DNA of 34,656 nt from JBGLNJ01 sp034434835. GTDB taxonomy: Bacteria > Chloroflexota > Anaerolineae > Fen-1058. The number at the start of each line of letters is the position of its first letter. Position 1 is the stretch's first letter. The notes beneath the pieces were generated by a model, which searched no databases, had not been told where the DNA came from, and saw only the letters and a list, made by a program, of their open reading frames with translations. Position numbers and translations under genes: made by a program. The DNA is taken from NCBI GenBank assembly GCA_034434835.1, contig DAOTXX010000025.1, positions 1-34,656 of the forward strand, in the 5' to 3' direction. This document shows, one piece after another, positions 15,720 through 22,906 of this stretch.

Positions 15720-16103
15720 ATGTCACCTGAACTGACGAACTTGGTCTTTAGCGTCGTGATGACGGTTGCAGGATTGATCGTCATCGGAGCCATCATCGCC
15801 GTGGTCGTTGCTGGAGCGGCGACGCTGCTCACAGTGGGCGTCGAAGCAGCCGCTGCCTGGAAGGCACGGGGCGCGTTGCGCGTACAGGCCTTGCGATACC
15901 CGACTGCGCCTTCTGAGCCGACACCCGATTGGTCGGACGATGATCTGGCATTGGTGTCGTTTGCTGATCTGGCACGACGGAGCCATGGGTCAGCGTGTCC
16001 GCCAGTGGCGACTCGCTCCACGGTGACCGCCGACGAATTGGTGCTCGAACTACTGAACGAGTTGCGTCACGCGCCCGCGTGGGAGCATTCGAACAGCATA
16101 TAG
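15720..16103 (+). CDS. Small membrane protein, first gene of the clamp operon
   Basis: This 127-residue protein has one long hydrophobic helix (residues about 8-45, very Val/Ala/Ile-rich) and a soluble C-terminal part with acidic and helical segments (DWSDDDLALVSFADLARR, ADELVLELLNELRH). The start ATG has GAAGGAG upstream and the recurring AAACACGATG context. It follows the conserved leader (copy A). The family is not recognised. A membrane-anchored cytosolic domain at the head of a replication-gene operon might tether DNA or replication proteins to the membrane, but nothing in the sequence proves that. Confidence 0.55.
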   Translation: MSPELTNLVFSVVMTVAGLIVIGAIIAVVVAGAATLLTVGVEAAAAWKARGALRVQALRYPTAPSEPTPDWSDDDLALVSFADLARRSHGSACPPVATRSTVTADELVLELLNELRHAPAWEHSNSI

Positions 16104-16234
16104 CACCATTCGTTTTGATCGGCCCAAATCACACCGTCCGAATAGGACGACCCTCGCAGTACCCCACACATGATACACGGCCACGTCCAGTGGCGATAGG
16201 TCAACACGATATCCCAACAGAAAGGACAAACACA

Positions 16235-16363
16235 ATGGAAATTCTCACCAGTCTCGCGGGGCTGACCACGGCAGGCGTGGTCGGCTACATCACCACCGTC
16301 GTCGCCGTCGTCGGCCTGGGCTTGCTCGGTTTTGCAGCCCTGGTCTACGCAGCGATCAAATAA
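16235..16363 (+). CDS. 42-residue single-helix membrane peptide
   Basis: AAAGGACAAACACAATG provides a ribosome site and the shared start context. The product (MEILTSLAGLTT...YAAIK) is a short polar start followed by one ~25-residue hydrophobic helix ending in Lys. Size and shape recall small phage coat or holin-like and pilin-like peptides, but there is no motif to decide. It lies 131 bases after the previous small membrane protein and 20 bases before dnaN, in the same direction. Confidence 0.5.
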   Translation: MEILTSLAGLTTAGVVGYITTVVAVVGLGLLGFAALVYAAIK

Positions 16364-16382
16364 CATGAAGGAGTAGAACACG

Positions 16383-17543
16383 ATGAAAACGAGTTGTCTC
16401 TTGAGCAACCTGGACAAGGCTTTGTCCATCGTCGGGCGCGCGGTCGCTACACGCTCGACGCTGCCCGTGCTGAGCAACATCTTGCTCGCCACGGATAATG
16501 GCCGCCTGAAGCTTTCGGCCACCAATCTCGAAATCGGCATCACCTGCTGGATTGGGGCGAAGGTGGACGAAGACGGCGCGGTCACGGTTCCGGCTCGCAC
16601 GTTGGTTGACCTGGTCGGCGCGCTACCCGACGAGCGTGTAGATATGAGCCTCAACGTCCGCACGCAGACACTCAACCTGAAGTGTGGCCGCTTCGAGAAT
16701 AACCTGCGCGGCCTCGACGCGAGCGAGTTTCCACTCATTCCTGGCCCCGACGACGCGAGCGCGATTCGCATTGACCCCAAGGTGTTGCGGAGCGCCATCA
16801 ACCAGGTCGTCTTTGCAGCAGCGACGGAAGAGAGCCGCCCGATCCTGACGGGTGTGTTCGCGCAGTTCACCAACGATGCATCGGGCGCAGGCCAGGTAAC
16901 GTTGGCCGCCGCCGATGGCTTTCGGCTCGCGGTGCGCTCTGTGCCACTGCTCGACCCTATCGCCACGCCAATCAGTGTCATCATTCCCGCGCGTGTGCTG
17001 GCCGAGTTGGGGCGTATTCTCGGCGATCAGGCCCGCCTGTCCGGCGGACAGGAGAACCCCGTCGCCATCTCGATCACGCCGTCCAAGAGCCACGTGCTGT
17101 TTCACCTGGACGACGTGGATCTCGTCAGTCAACTGATTGACGGCAACTATCCCGATTACAACGCCATAGTGCCTCGCAAAAAAGAGGCGCGTGTCGTCGT
17201 CAACACCGCCGAAATGCTCAAGGCGTGCAAGGCCGCGAGTGTCTTTGCGCGCGAGAGCCAGAACACCGTCAAGCTGACCATCACGCCCGGCGCGCCTGGG
17301 CAGATCGTCGTCCAGTCCACGTCGGCAGAAACCGGTGACAACGTGGGCCAGGTGGACGCGACGGTCGAGGGCGCGCCCATCGAGATCGCGTTCAACGTCA
17401 AGTACCTGGTGGACGTGTTGACGGCAGTTCGGACGGAACAGATCGCCGTCGAGACCACGACGCCGTCCAGCCCTGGCAAGTTCATGCCGGTCAACGACGG
17501 TAACCTGACGTGCGTGATCATGCCGATGCACCTGGGCAGGTGA
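16383..17543 (+). CDS. dnaN: DNA polymerase III beta subunit (sliding clamp)
   Basis: This 386-residue protein has the full three-domain length of a bacterial beta clamp. Recognisable signatures are the start MKTSCLLSNLDKALSIVGRAVATRSTLPVLSNILL, given here only to mark domain I (its key residues are the RAV...TLPVLSN core); LTGVFAQF and AADGFRLAV at the domain II strands; LVSQLIDGNYPDY; and a C-terminal MPMHLGR strand in place of the usual MPMR/MPIRL. It encircles DNA and binds polymerases and repair proteins. It has AAGGAG and the AACACGATG context. There is no dnaA, recF or gyrB beside it as at the usual chromosomal locus, so this is likely an element-borne second clamp (inference). Confidence 0.92.
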   Translation: MKTSCLLSNLDKALSIVGRAVATRSTLPVLSNILLATDNGRLKLSATNLEIGITCWIGAKVDEDGAVTVPARTLVDLVGALPDERVDMSLNVRTQTLNLKCGRFENNLRGLDASEFPLIPGPDDASAIRIDPKVLRSAINQVVFAAATEESRPILTGVFAQFTNDASGAGQVTLAAADGFRLAVRSVPLLDPIATPISVIIPARVLAELGRILGDQARLSGGQENPVAISITPSKSHVLFHLDDVDLVSQLIDGNYPDYNAIVPRKKEARVVVNTAEMLKACKAASVFARESQNTVKLTITPGAPGQIVVQSTSAETGDNVGQVDATVEGAPIEIAFNVKYLVDVLTAVRTEQIAVETTTPSSPGKFMPVNDGNLTCVIMPMHLGR

Positions 17544-17591
17544 CAGGCCGCAGGTGACAAGATGCAGGATGCAAGATGCAGGAGTCACGCG
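17544..17591 (+). repeat. GATGCAGGATGCAAG short repeat
   Basis: Head-to-tail words CAGGTGACA and GATGCAAGATGCAGG fill the gap between dnaN and the SWIM gene and end in GGAG, which serves ATG 17592. It creates spurious in-frame ATGs such as 17562. Confidence 0.5.
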
Positions 17592-18134
17592 ATGCCACTC
17601 GATGCAAGCAAAGAACAAGAGGAACGAACGACGCGCGCACGGTCGGGACTGGAGCGCGGCGCCATCACCGTCGAGCCAGACGGCGACGGCTGGAAGGTTC
17701 GCAACGGCGAGGGCGGCACGTATCACGTCAAACGCGACGCCGACAGTTGGAGCTGCGATTGCCCTGACTATGAGCACATGTGCGCGCGTTACGGTATTCG
17801 ATGCAAGCACATTGAGGCTGTGAGGCTTTGGCAACTCGCTGCCTCGACACAACAACACGATGAAAGGAGCAAAACGATGGAAGCCAAAGAATTGGCAGCG
17901 GCACTGGCCGCGCCGTTTCCAGCGGATCGCGTTTCGTGGAAGCCGCAGGCGATCAGTAAGGACAAGAAGCGGGCGCTCGCTGTGGCGTACATTGACGCTC
18001 GCGATGTGGCCCAGCGTCTCGACGACGTGGTCGGCCCACTGAACTGGCAGGTGGATCACAAGCAAGTCGGCGATCAGATCGTGACCGGCCTCGGCATTCG
18101 TGATCCGGAGACGGGCGCGCTCATCTGCAAGTGA
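17592..18134 (+). CDS. SWIM zinc finger fused in frame to the N-terminal half of a Rad52-type annealing protein
   Basis: Residues 1-95 carry a SWIM zinc finger: C55-x-C57 in SWSCDCPDY, then C71-x-H73 in IRCKHIEAV. From codon 96 (ATG 17877) the frame continues as a Rad52/Rad22-family single-strand annealing protein (FPADRVSWKPQ, ALAVAYIDARDVAQRLDDV, NWQVDHKQVG). The junction codons read through a sequence that looks like an intergenic ribosome site (AAAGGAGCAAAACGATG). So SWIM and Rad52 were probably separate genes, and the SWIM stop has been lost, or both products are made. The frame ends at TGA 18132-18134 in the middle of the annealase domain; the rest continues in the same frame from the next codon to 18695. 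SWIM domains bind DNA or proteins and often accompany recombination enzymes. Confidence 0.65.
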   Translation: MPLDASKEQEERTTRARSGLERGAITVEPDGDGWKVRNGEGGTYHVKRDADSWSCDCPDYEHMCARYGIRCKHIEAVRLWQLAASTQQHDERSKTMEAKELAAALAAPFPADRVSWKPQAISKDKKRALAVAYIDARDVAQRLDDVVGPLNWQVDHKQVGDQIVTGLGIRDPETGALICK

Positions 18135-18695
18135 GACACCGGTTTTGTCGGCGGGGCCGACTCGGAATCGGAGGACACGCAGATGAAGGCGCGCAAGGGC
18201 ACGATCTCGGATGGCCTGAAACGCGCCGGTGTCTTGTGGGGCATTGGCCGGTACCTGTATCGGCTGCCCAAGGTCTGGGTGGATTTCGACGCCGAGCACA
18301 AGAAGCTGGTGAGCACGCCGTCTCTGCCGGAATGGGCTTTGCCGGAATCCGAGCGCAAGCCGGTTACGGCGAAGGCGAAGCAGGCTGCTCGACGGCTGGC
18401 TCAAGCGAGCGAACCGCCCGCGCCGGACGGCAACGGAAACGGCCATCATCCGTCTGCGCCGAACGGTAGCGGCAACGGCATCAAGGCGCTCGAAGAGGCG
18501 CGCGCCGTGATCTGCCCGCTCGCGCCGAAGGAGCACCCGGAGTACAAGGGCAAGACGCTCGGCGAGTTGATGACGCTCGCGCCCAAGTTCGTGGACTGGA
18601 TCGCCACGACGATGGCCTCAAACGGCGATCAGAAGCGCCAGGCTGCCAAACGCGCCGCCTCGATCCTGGTCGCGGCTGTGCCGGCCAAAGCATAA
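17877..18695 (+). pseudogene. Rad52/Rad22-type annealase split by in-frame TGA
   Basis: Read as one frame of 272 residues, this gives the Rad52-family core: the N-terminal half, then the TGA at 18132, then DTGFVGGADSE, KGTISDGLKRAGVLWGIGRYLY and a C-terminal unit HPEYKGKTLGELMTL. The family has a conserved K-(S/W)-D-x-G stretch exactly where the stop sits (CK-stop-DTG), so a Ser TCA or Trp TGG codon has become TGA. Other genes in the block end with TGA, so a reassigned code is unlikely. The gene is either inactivated, read through, or affected by a base error. ATG 17877 has its own ribosome site AAAGGAG. Confidence 0.65.
18183..18695 (+). CDS. C-terminal half of the Rad52-type annealase (downstream of the TGA)
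   Basis: ATG 18183 is the first start codon after the internal stop and would give a 170-residue fragment. It contains the second half of the annealase fold (RKGTISDGLKRAG, WGIGRYLYRLP), an Asn/Gly-rich linker and a ~60-residue C-terminal unit with YKGKTLGEL and FVDWIATT, like the small domain at the end of some exonuclease X and DUF3820-type proteins. There is no ribosome site before 18183. Independent expression is therefore doubtful, and it is best understood as part of the 17877-18695 gene. Confidence 0.55.
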   Translation: MKARKGTISDGLKRAGVLWGIGRYLYRLPKVWVDFDAEHKKLVSTPSLPEWALPESERKPVTAKAKQAARRLAQASEPPAPDGNGNGHHPSAPNGSGNGIKALEEARAVICPLAPKEHPEYKGKTLGELMTLAPKFVDWIATTMASNGDQKRQAAKRAASILVAAVPAKA

Positions 18696-18772
18696 CTCGA
18701 ATCATCACCATACTCGCGTCGGGCAACGTCTGTGCTCGGCGCGAAGCGCACACCAACACGAAGGAGATTGAA

Positions 18773-19183
18773 ATGTCAAACGGATTCAACAAACAGACTA
18801 TCATCGGCAATCTCGCGCGCGACGCGGAGTTAAAGTACACGCCGAACGGCAAGCCGGTCGCCAACTTTCGCGTGATCGCCAACACCGGCTACGGTGAGTA
18901 CAAGCACACCGAAGGCTTCAACATCGTCGTGTGGGGCAAGCTGGCCGAAACCCTGGCGCAATACCTGACCAAAGGCAAGCAGGTGATCGTCGAAGGCGAG
19001 ACGCGCACGCGCAAGTTCCAGGGCAAGGATGGGCAGGATCGTTACGTAACTGAGGTCGTCGTCAATGCCTTCGGTGGGACGGTTGTCCTGCTGGGCGGCG
19101 GCAACGGCAACGGTGGTCAACCTGCCGCCGATGCGAGCGCGAGCGACGAACCCGCACCCGACGAGGAAGAAATCCCGTTCTAG
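18773..19183 (+). CDS. ssb: Single-stranded DNA-binding protein
   Basis: This 136-residue protein has the SSB OB fold: NKQTIIGNLARDAELKYT, PVANFRVIAN, FNIVVWGKLAETLAQYL, KGKQVIVEGETRTRKF. It has a Gly/Asn linker and the acidic C-terminal tip EEEIPF, which recruits repair and replication proteins in bacterial SSBs. Length and order are normal. The ribosome site is AAGGAG. It lies in the clamp/annealase operon and probably coats single strands for the annealase. An SSB-like protein without the acidic tip is encoded at 9491. Confidence 0.92.
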   Translation: MSNGFNKQTIIGNLARDAELKYTPNGKPVANFRVIANTGYGEYKHTEGFNIVVWGKLAETLAQYLTKGKQVIVEGETRTRKFQGKDGQDRYVTEVVVNAFGGTVVLLGGGNGNGGQPAADASASDEPAPDEEEIPF

Positions 19184-19246
19184 AAAGTTGATGGCGAGTA
19201 CAAGACATTCGCCTTCAATCCAACACGCCTAGTGCAACACGATGAG

Positions 19247-19275
19247 CGGCAAGGCGCAGATCGCGCGCCTTGCCG
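19247..19275 (+). terminator. Intercistronic hairpin after ssb
   Basis: CGGCAAGGCGC (19247-19257) pairs perfectly with GCGCCTTGCCG (19265-19275), extendable by three outer pairs, with a 7-base loop, and is followed by TTCGCTTTTC. It lies just before the ribosome site of the next gene. Confidence 0.6.
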
Positions 19276-19301
19276 TTCGCTTTTCAGCGAGGAGAAACAC
19301 G

Positions 19302-19508
19302 ATGTCACCTAAAGTAAACGAAATCGCCTTACTTCGAGCGCGAATCGCGGAACTGGAAGCGCAGATCTCGACGCGCGAGCAAGCCCTGTGCGAGTTGACG
19401 GCGTTGTATGACGCCCAGAGCGCCTATCTCGACCGGCATCTCACCTCATGGTGCAACACGCCGTTCGCCCGCCGTATCGCCGAACTCGAAGTGCAGCTGG
19501 GCATCTAG
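19302..19508 (+). CDS. Small coiled-coil protein
   Basis: This 68-residue protein starts at ATG 19302 behind GAGGAGAAACACG, the recurring start context. An earlier in-frame ATG at 19242 would translate through the hairpin and is rejected. The protein is almost all amphipathic helix with leucine spacing (EIALLRARIAELEAQI, RRIAELEVQL), suggesting a dimeric coiled coil. No family is recognised. It lies between ssb and a zinc-binding protein in the same operon. Confidence 0.55.
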   Translation: MSPKVNEIALLRARIAELEAQISTREQALCELTALYDAQSAYLDRHLTSWCNTPFARRIAELEVQLGI

Positions 19509-19552
19509 CTCATGCTCAAGAAATTGACTCGATCCGCGGAAGGAGGTGCTAA

Positions 19553-20005
19553 ATGAGTGCACAGGTTGCAGAGATAGTCGCCGTCCAAGGTGGCTACCGA
19601 GTCAAGCTGGGCAAGAGCGTGCATGTCGTGAACAAGCAGCGCCAGTGCTCATGCGCTCGTAAGAACTGCCCGGCCATTCGCTCGGTCGCGGCATACCTGC
19701 GAGCGGGCGGCCAACGCGCGCCGGATGCGCAACTGAGCCTGTTGCGCGAATCCAGCACTGCGTGCCCGGTCTGCGGTGGACCCATCACAGGCTCAGTTGA
19801 GCAACGACGCTGGGCCTGCACGGCGAACCGCGACCACTATCACGCCTGGTGGGCTGCGCGGCTGCGCGCTTCGCAAGCCGAATACCTGAGCTGGCTCAAA
19901 GAACACGCCCCATACCGCTACGACCTTGAGATGTTCTTTCTGGATGGCAATGCGCGTAAAGAGTTCCTGAATACGCACGCGCTGTCGTATCCGGCCGGGG
20001 CATGA
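19553..20005 (+). CDS. Cys-rich zinc-binding protein with degenerate SWIM motif
   Basis: This 150-residue protein starts behind the strong site GGAAGGAGG. The N-terminal part resembles a SWIM finger (C32-x-C34 in QCSCARKNCP, then C39) but the final His is missing (CPAI instead of CxH). The middle has a CPVCGG knuckle (C76, C79) followed by WACTANRDHYHAWW, which may supply the other zinc ligands. A helical C-terminus follows. It probably binds nucleic acid or a protein partner. The related intact SWIM finger is at 17592. Function is unknown. Confidence 0.55.
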   Translation: MSAQVAEIVAVQGGYRVKLGKSVHVVNKQRQCSCARKNCPAIRSVAAYLRAGGQRAPDAQLSLLRESSTACPVCGGPITGSVEQRRWACTANRDHYHAWWAARLRASQAEYLSWLKEHAPYRYDLEMFFLDGNARKEFLNTHALSYPAGA

Positions 20006-20019
20006 ATCAACACTCAAAG

Positions 20020-20045
20020 CAGGGGCAGGCGCGAGTCTGCCCCTG
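20020..20045 (+). terminator. Intercistronic hairpin with GCGA tetraloop
   Basis: CAGGGGCAGGC pairs with GTCTGCCCCTG (11 pairs, one G-U) closed by a GCGA loop of the stable GNRA class. It lies between the stop at 20005 and the ribosome site of the 20061 gene. No T-run. Confidence 0.6.
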
Positions 20046-20060
20046 GGAAAGGCAAACACG

Positions 20061-20795
20061 ATGGAAGTCACCAATGGGCATTTCGTGCCACACGAACTGC
20101 TGCGGATCGCCTACTACTACGTCTCTCCCTACCCACCACTTGCGATCCGCGCGTTCATCAACGATCCGTTCGCCCACCCTTTCTCCAAGTGGTACAAGCG
20201 GAAAGGCACGATGGGCGAGTACTGTAGCGACGGCAACACCGTCGCGGTGCATCTGTTCTTGCGCCGCGTACAACTCTTCAACAGCTTTGCGCGATTCGTT
20301 CCGCCCCCGATGTGTTTCTGGCTCGGGCTGCTCGAAGTCCTGCTCCACGAGATCAGGCATCACCTTCAGGTCTATGAATCGGACGCTGCGCGCCACGACG
20401 ACTATGGACAGGGCAGCTATCGCCGGTCATGGCCGGAGCGAGACGCGCGGCAGTTTGCGTTTCGAGAGATCAAGCGGCTGGCTGAACTGGACGATGACCT
20501 GTTCATGCCGTGGCACTCGGCGGACATGGGCTACCTGGGCGCGGTTACATCGCGCTGGCTGAAAGCGGCGGCGAAAGAAGTGCGCGAGCATCCCGACCGT
20601 TGGGTCGTCACCCACATGCTGCGCGAGGCCAAAGAGCGCGCCGTCCACGTGGGACATCGCAATCCGCTCGCGCACGTAGCCGAGTCAGACGGCGTCGTCT
20701 GGCAGGACAAGCGCGGCCACAAGTATCGTTATCTGCGGCTCGGCCAGGCGGTCCGCATGGGCTTGCTGGACGCCGCATTGGCTGAGTCATTGTAA
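20061..20795 (+). CDS. Putative zincin metalloprotease-like protein
   Basis: This 244-residue protein carries HEIRHH (96-101) in a hydrophobic helix (LGLLEVLLHEIRHH) and, 25 residues on, PERDARQFAF (E126). An HExxH helix followed by a second helix with E-x(2)-A-x(2)-FA is the arrangement of ImmA/IrrE-like and other minigluzincins, where the later Glu is the third zinc ligand. There is no signal peptide, so it is cytosolic. ImmA-type proteins cleave repressors in mobile elements. That role here is only an inference, since the rest of the sequence is not recognised and no repressor partner is visible. It has the AAACACGATG start context. Confidence 0.5.
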   Translation: MEVTNGHFVPHELLRIAYYYVSPYPPLAIRAFINDPFAHPFSKWYKRKGTMGEYCSDGNTVAVHLFLRRVQLFNSFARFVPPPMCFWLGLLEVLLHEIRHHLQVYESDAARHDDYGQGSYRRSWPERDARQFAFREIKRLAELDDDLFMPWHSADMGYLGAVTSRWLKAAAKEVREHPDRWVVTHMLREAKERAVHVGHRNPLAHVAESDGVVWQDKRGHKYRYLRLGQAVRMGLLDAALAESL

Positions 20796-20818
20796 ATGGA
20801 CACGAGGGAGCAAACACG

Positions 20819-21514
20819 ATGACCACTCAACTGAGCTTTGTCGTTGATAAACCCATGCCCAAGTTGAAGGCGTTGAAGGAGACCCCAACCACTCGCATCT
20901 ACCTGCTGGGGCCGTCGGCAGTGTCCACGCTGGAACTCTTGGGCGCGATTCTGGGCAATCCCGACACCGCGCTTGCGTTGCTGGCCAGGTTCACCACGAT
21001 CGGGGACATTGCTCGCGCGACAAACTTTGACCTGGAGAGCGTGGCCGGCATCGGTCCTGGCGGCGTGGCGCGCATCAAGGCCGCGTTCGAGCTGGGGCGG
21101 CGACTGCTGATCAGCTCGGATGGCGACCGGCCCACGATCACCAGTCCTGCCGATGCGGCGAATTTGCTGATGGGCGAGATGAGTCTGCTGGAGCAAGAGA
21201 CCATGCGCGTGATGTTGCTCGATACGCGCAATCGCGTGCTCTCTATTCAGACAGTGTATCAAGGCTCGCTCAATACGACGATGGTACGCGTGGCCGAGTT
21301 GTTCCGCGAAGCGATTCGCGGCAACTGCGCCGCGATCATCGTCGCGCACAACCACCCCTCCGGCGACCCGTCGCCTTCGCCAGAAGACGTGGCGATCACG
21401 AAAGACGTCGTCACGGCCGGCAAGTTACTGTCGATTGACGTGCTAGACCACTTGATTATCGGTGGACAAGGGAAATTTGTCAGCCTGAAGGAACGCGGAT
21501 TGGGGTTTGCGTAA
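20819..21514 (+). CDS. radC: RadC-family JAB1/MPN domain protein
   Basis: This 231-residue protein has an N-terminal helix-hairpin-helix-like region (LESVAGIGPGGVARIKAAFELGRRL) and a C-terminal JAMM metal site, HNHPSGDPSPSPED, in which His, His and Asp ligate zinc. Both are normal for RadC. RadC proteins are frequent on plasmids, phages and islands; despite the name their role in repair is unproved. It is the last plus-strand gene of the clamp operon and faces the convergent minus-strand pair across a strong terminator. It has the AAACACGATG start context. Confidence 0.9.
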   Translation: MTTQLSFVVDKPMPKLKALKETPTTRIYLLGPSAVSTLELLGAILGNPDTALALLARFTTIGDIARATNFDLESVAGIGPGGVARIKAAFELGRRLLISSDGDRPTITSPADAANLLMGEMSLLEQETMRVMLLDTRNRVLSIQTVYQGSLNTTMVRVAELFREAIRGNCAAIIVAHNHPSGDPSPSPEDVAITKDVVTAGKLLSIDVLDHLIIGGQGKFVSLKERGLGFA

Positions 21515-21530
21515 CGCACGATGAGAAAAA

Positions 21531-21565
21531 TCACTGGCAGGCGGGTATCACCCGCTTGCCAGTGA
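21531..21565. terminator. Bidirectional terminator between radC and the minus-strand pair
   Basis: TCACTGGCAGGCGGGT (21531-21546) pairs over 16 positions with ACCCGCTTGCCAGTGA (21550-21565), one G-U, with a 3-base loop. GAAAAA on the left gives a T-run for minus-strand transcripts. The right side has only weak Ts. Confidence 0.75.
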
Positions 21566-21627
21566 TAGGTCTGTTTGCGCGCTCGCCGCCTGTCCCCAGG
21601 TGGCGACGTTGACCTGGCGCGACTCGA

Positions 21628-21921
21628 TCAGGCTGGCACAGGCTCTCGCTTGACGACGACCCACACACCGGGCAACTTGACTTCAATCTCGTGGACGGTA
21701 GCTGGCAAGACCGTATTGGGAGGTGTAGATAACACCAGCCGGTCACCCACAATCGCGCTCTCGACTTCAAGTGCACGCTCGGAGTGTTCGACTTTGTCCA
21801 ACATGGCAAACACGAATTCTGCCGGAATCGCATCGTCTGGACCGGAAGGATGGTCAATGAACGTCTCGACCATTCGATCAAAATCTGCCTGATCCATTTC
21901 GCCAACAAGCTTTTCTGACAT
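21628..21921 (-). CDS. Small protein of a minus-strand two-gene module
   Basis: This 97-residue protein starts behind AGGAGGTGCAGGG, 11 bases after the stop of the upstream gene, so the two are co-translated. The N-terminal half is acidic and helical (EMDQADFDRMVETFIDH, AEFVFAMLDKVEH); the C-terminal half is beta-rich (VGDRLVLSTPP, VHEIEVKLPGVWVVVKRE). Its size, acidity and coupling to a larger gene resemble an antitoxin or immunity partner, but I do not recognise the family. A longer in-frame start at 22086 lies inside the upstream gene in another frame and is rejected. Confidence 0.55.
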   Translation of the reverse strand: MSEKLVGEMDQADFDRMVETFIDHPSGPDDAIPAEFVFAMLDKVEHSERALEVESAIVGDRLVLSTPPNTVLPATVHEIEVKLPGVWVVVKREPVPA

Positions 21922-21932
21922 CCCTGCACCTC

Positions 21933-22769
21933 CTACGGCTGTCGAGCGAGGACACGCCGTTTCCAGTCTTCGTACAACACAATCACAAACGCCTGCCCGC
22001 GCAGAGAAATCTGAGCCGCACCGGGCAACACTTGCCAGATAGATTCGTAGGGCGTCGAGGTTGGCTCGCCGTTCAAGGCGCGCCAAAACGATGGTTTCAA
22101 CCAGACGGCTCGATGCCAGCTACGCTCACTGGCATAGTACATGCGCGTGATATAAAAGTCAAGCGAGAGCTTTTCACTGCGATACAACAGCGCAAAGTAC
22201 GTGCTGGTCTTGATGTCACCTCGAAACCCCATCAGTTCCAGATCATATTCGGACAAGCGGGCCTGCCGGTCGCGCAGATCGTGGGTCACATAGGCGATCC
22301 GGCTGGCGGTCAAATCGCGGCAGATGGACACCTCAAACACATAGCCCCGAGCAAACGCCTGCCACCAGTACAAGCAAAAAGCGACCAGCAATTGCAGGTC
22401 GGGCACTCCCGCTTGCAGCAAGCCTGCCTGACGCAGTTCGGTCACAATCTGCCGAGACACCGAGGCTCGTAACGGTTCGCCTTCGCTTTCAGGATCGGCC
22501 AGTTGCATCAGCCGCCCGATAAACCCATCTGAATAGACAGCGTCTATCTTATGGTCGTACAGAGCGGCAAAGGTTTCGATCTGTTCGCCCCGGACGATCT
22601 CACTCCGCCGAAGCAGATTCATCGCCTGGATGAGCGACAGCCAATCGTCGCCGCTCAAATGCTCCTCACCTGACAGGTAGCGATGGATCACCTGTCGGTG
22701 CGAGCGAGTGAAATCGGCCGGCAGTCTTACGACAAAGGAGGGGCCAGTCATACGTTCTGCGATACTCAT
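21933..22769 (-). CDS. Unknown 278-residue protein of a minus-strand two-gene module
   Basis: This is a single continuous gene behind its own promoter, in the opposite direction to all neighbours. It has an N-terminal helical part (ADFTRSHRQVIHRYLSG, SLIQAMNLLRR), a middle hydrophobic helix (LLVAFCLYWWQAFARGYVF) and a mixed C-terminal part containing ELMGFRGDIKTSTYF, where an acidic residue, Gly-Asp-Ile-Lys and a Thr/Ser-rich strand weakly recall nuclease-type active sites. No confident family. ATG 22769 and ATG 22751 are both possible starts; neither has a strong ribosome site. Position between the two halves of the element, with a small acidic partner, suggests a toxin-antitoxin or defence-type cassette (inference). 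Confidence 0.55.
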   Translation of the reverse strand: MSIAERMTGPSFVVRLPADFTRSHRQVIHRYLSGEEHLSGDDWLSLIQAMNLLRRSEIVRGEQIETFAALYDHKIDAVYSDGFIGRLMQLADPESEGEPLRASVSRQIVTELRQAGLLQAGVPDLQLLVAFCLYWWQAFARGYVFEVSICRDLTASRIAYVTHDLRDRQARLSEYDLELMGFRGDIKTSTYFALLYRSEKLSLDFYITRMYYASERSWHRAVWLKPSFWRALNGEPTSTPYESIWQVLPGAAQISLRGQAFVIVLYEDWKRRVLARQP

Positions 22770-22833
22770 TGGCTGTCAGCAATCTGCCCTCAAGTATATC
22801 ACAGGTGGCGATTTGAGAGTTGCTCTGATGTTC

Positions 22834-22862
22834 AATATAACCCAAGATTGAGGGTGAGTCAA
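22834..22862 (-). promoter_or_regulatory. Promoter of the minus-strand pair
   Basis: Read on the minus strand: TTGACT (22862-22857), a 17-base spacer, TATATT (22839-22834). Both boxes are near consensus and lie about 65 bases upstream of the ATG at 22769. Confidence 0.6.
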
Positions 22863-22906
22863 CCGGCGCGCTCATGCGCTCACGCCAGGCACGAGTTATC
22901 CCTCAT

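Noticed and set aside
18132..18134. TGA read as Trp or another amino acid by a reassigned genetic code
   Set aside because: dnaN, the Tad genes and many others in the window end cleanly at TGA, so a code change does not fit. Mutation, local read-through or a base error is simpler.
16623..18536. Long minus-strand open frame (637 codons)
   Set aside because: Antisense to dnaN and the SWIM/Rad52 gene; composition Arg/His-rich as expected of a shadow.
19242..19301. Upstream in-frame ATG extending the coiled-coil gene
   Set aside because: The added codons translate the hairpin at 19247-19275 and skip the good ribosome site before 19302.
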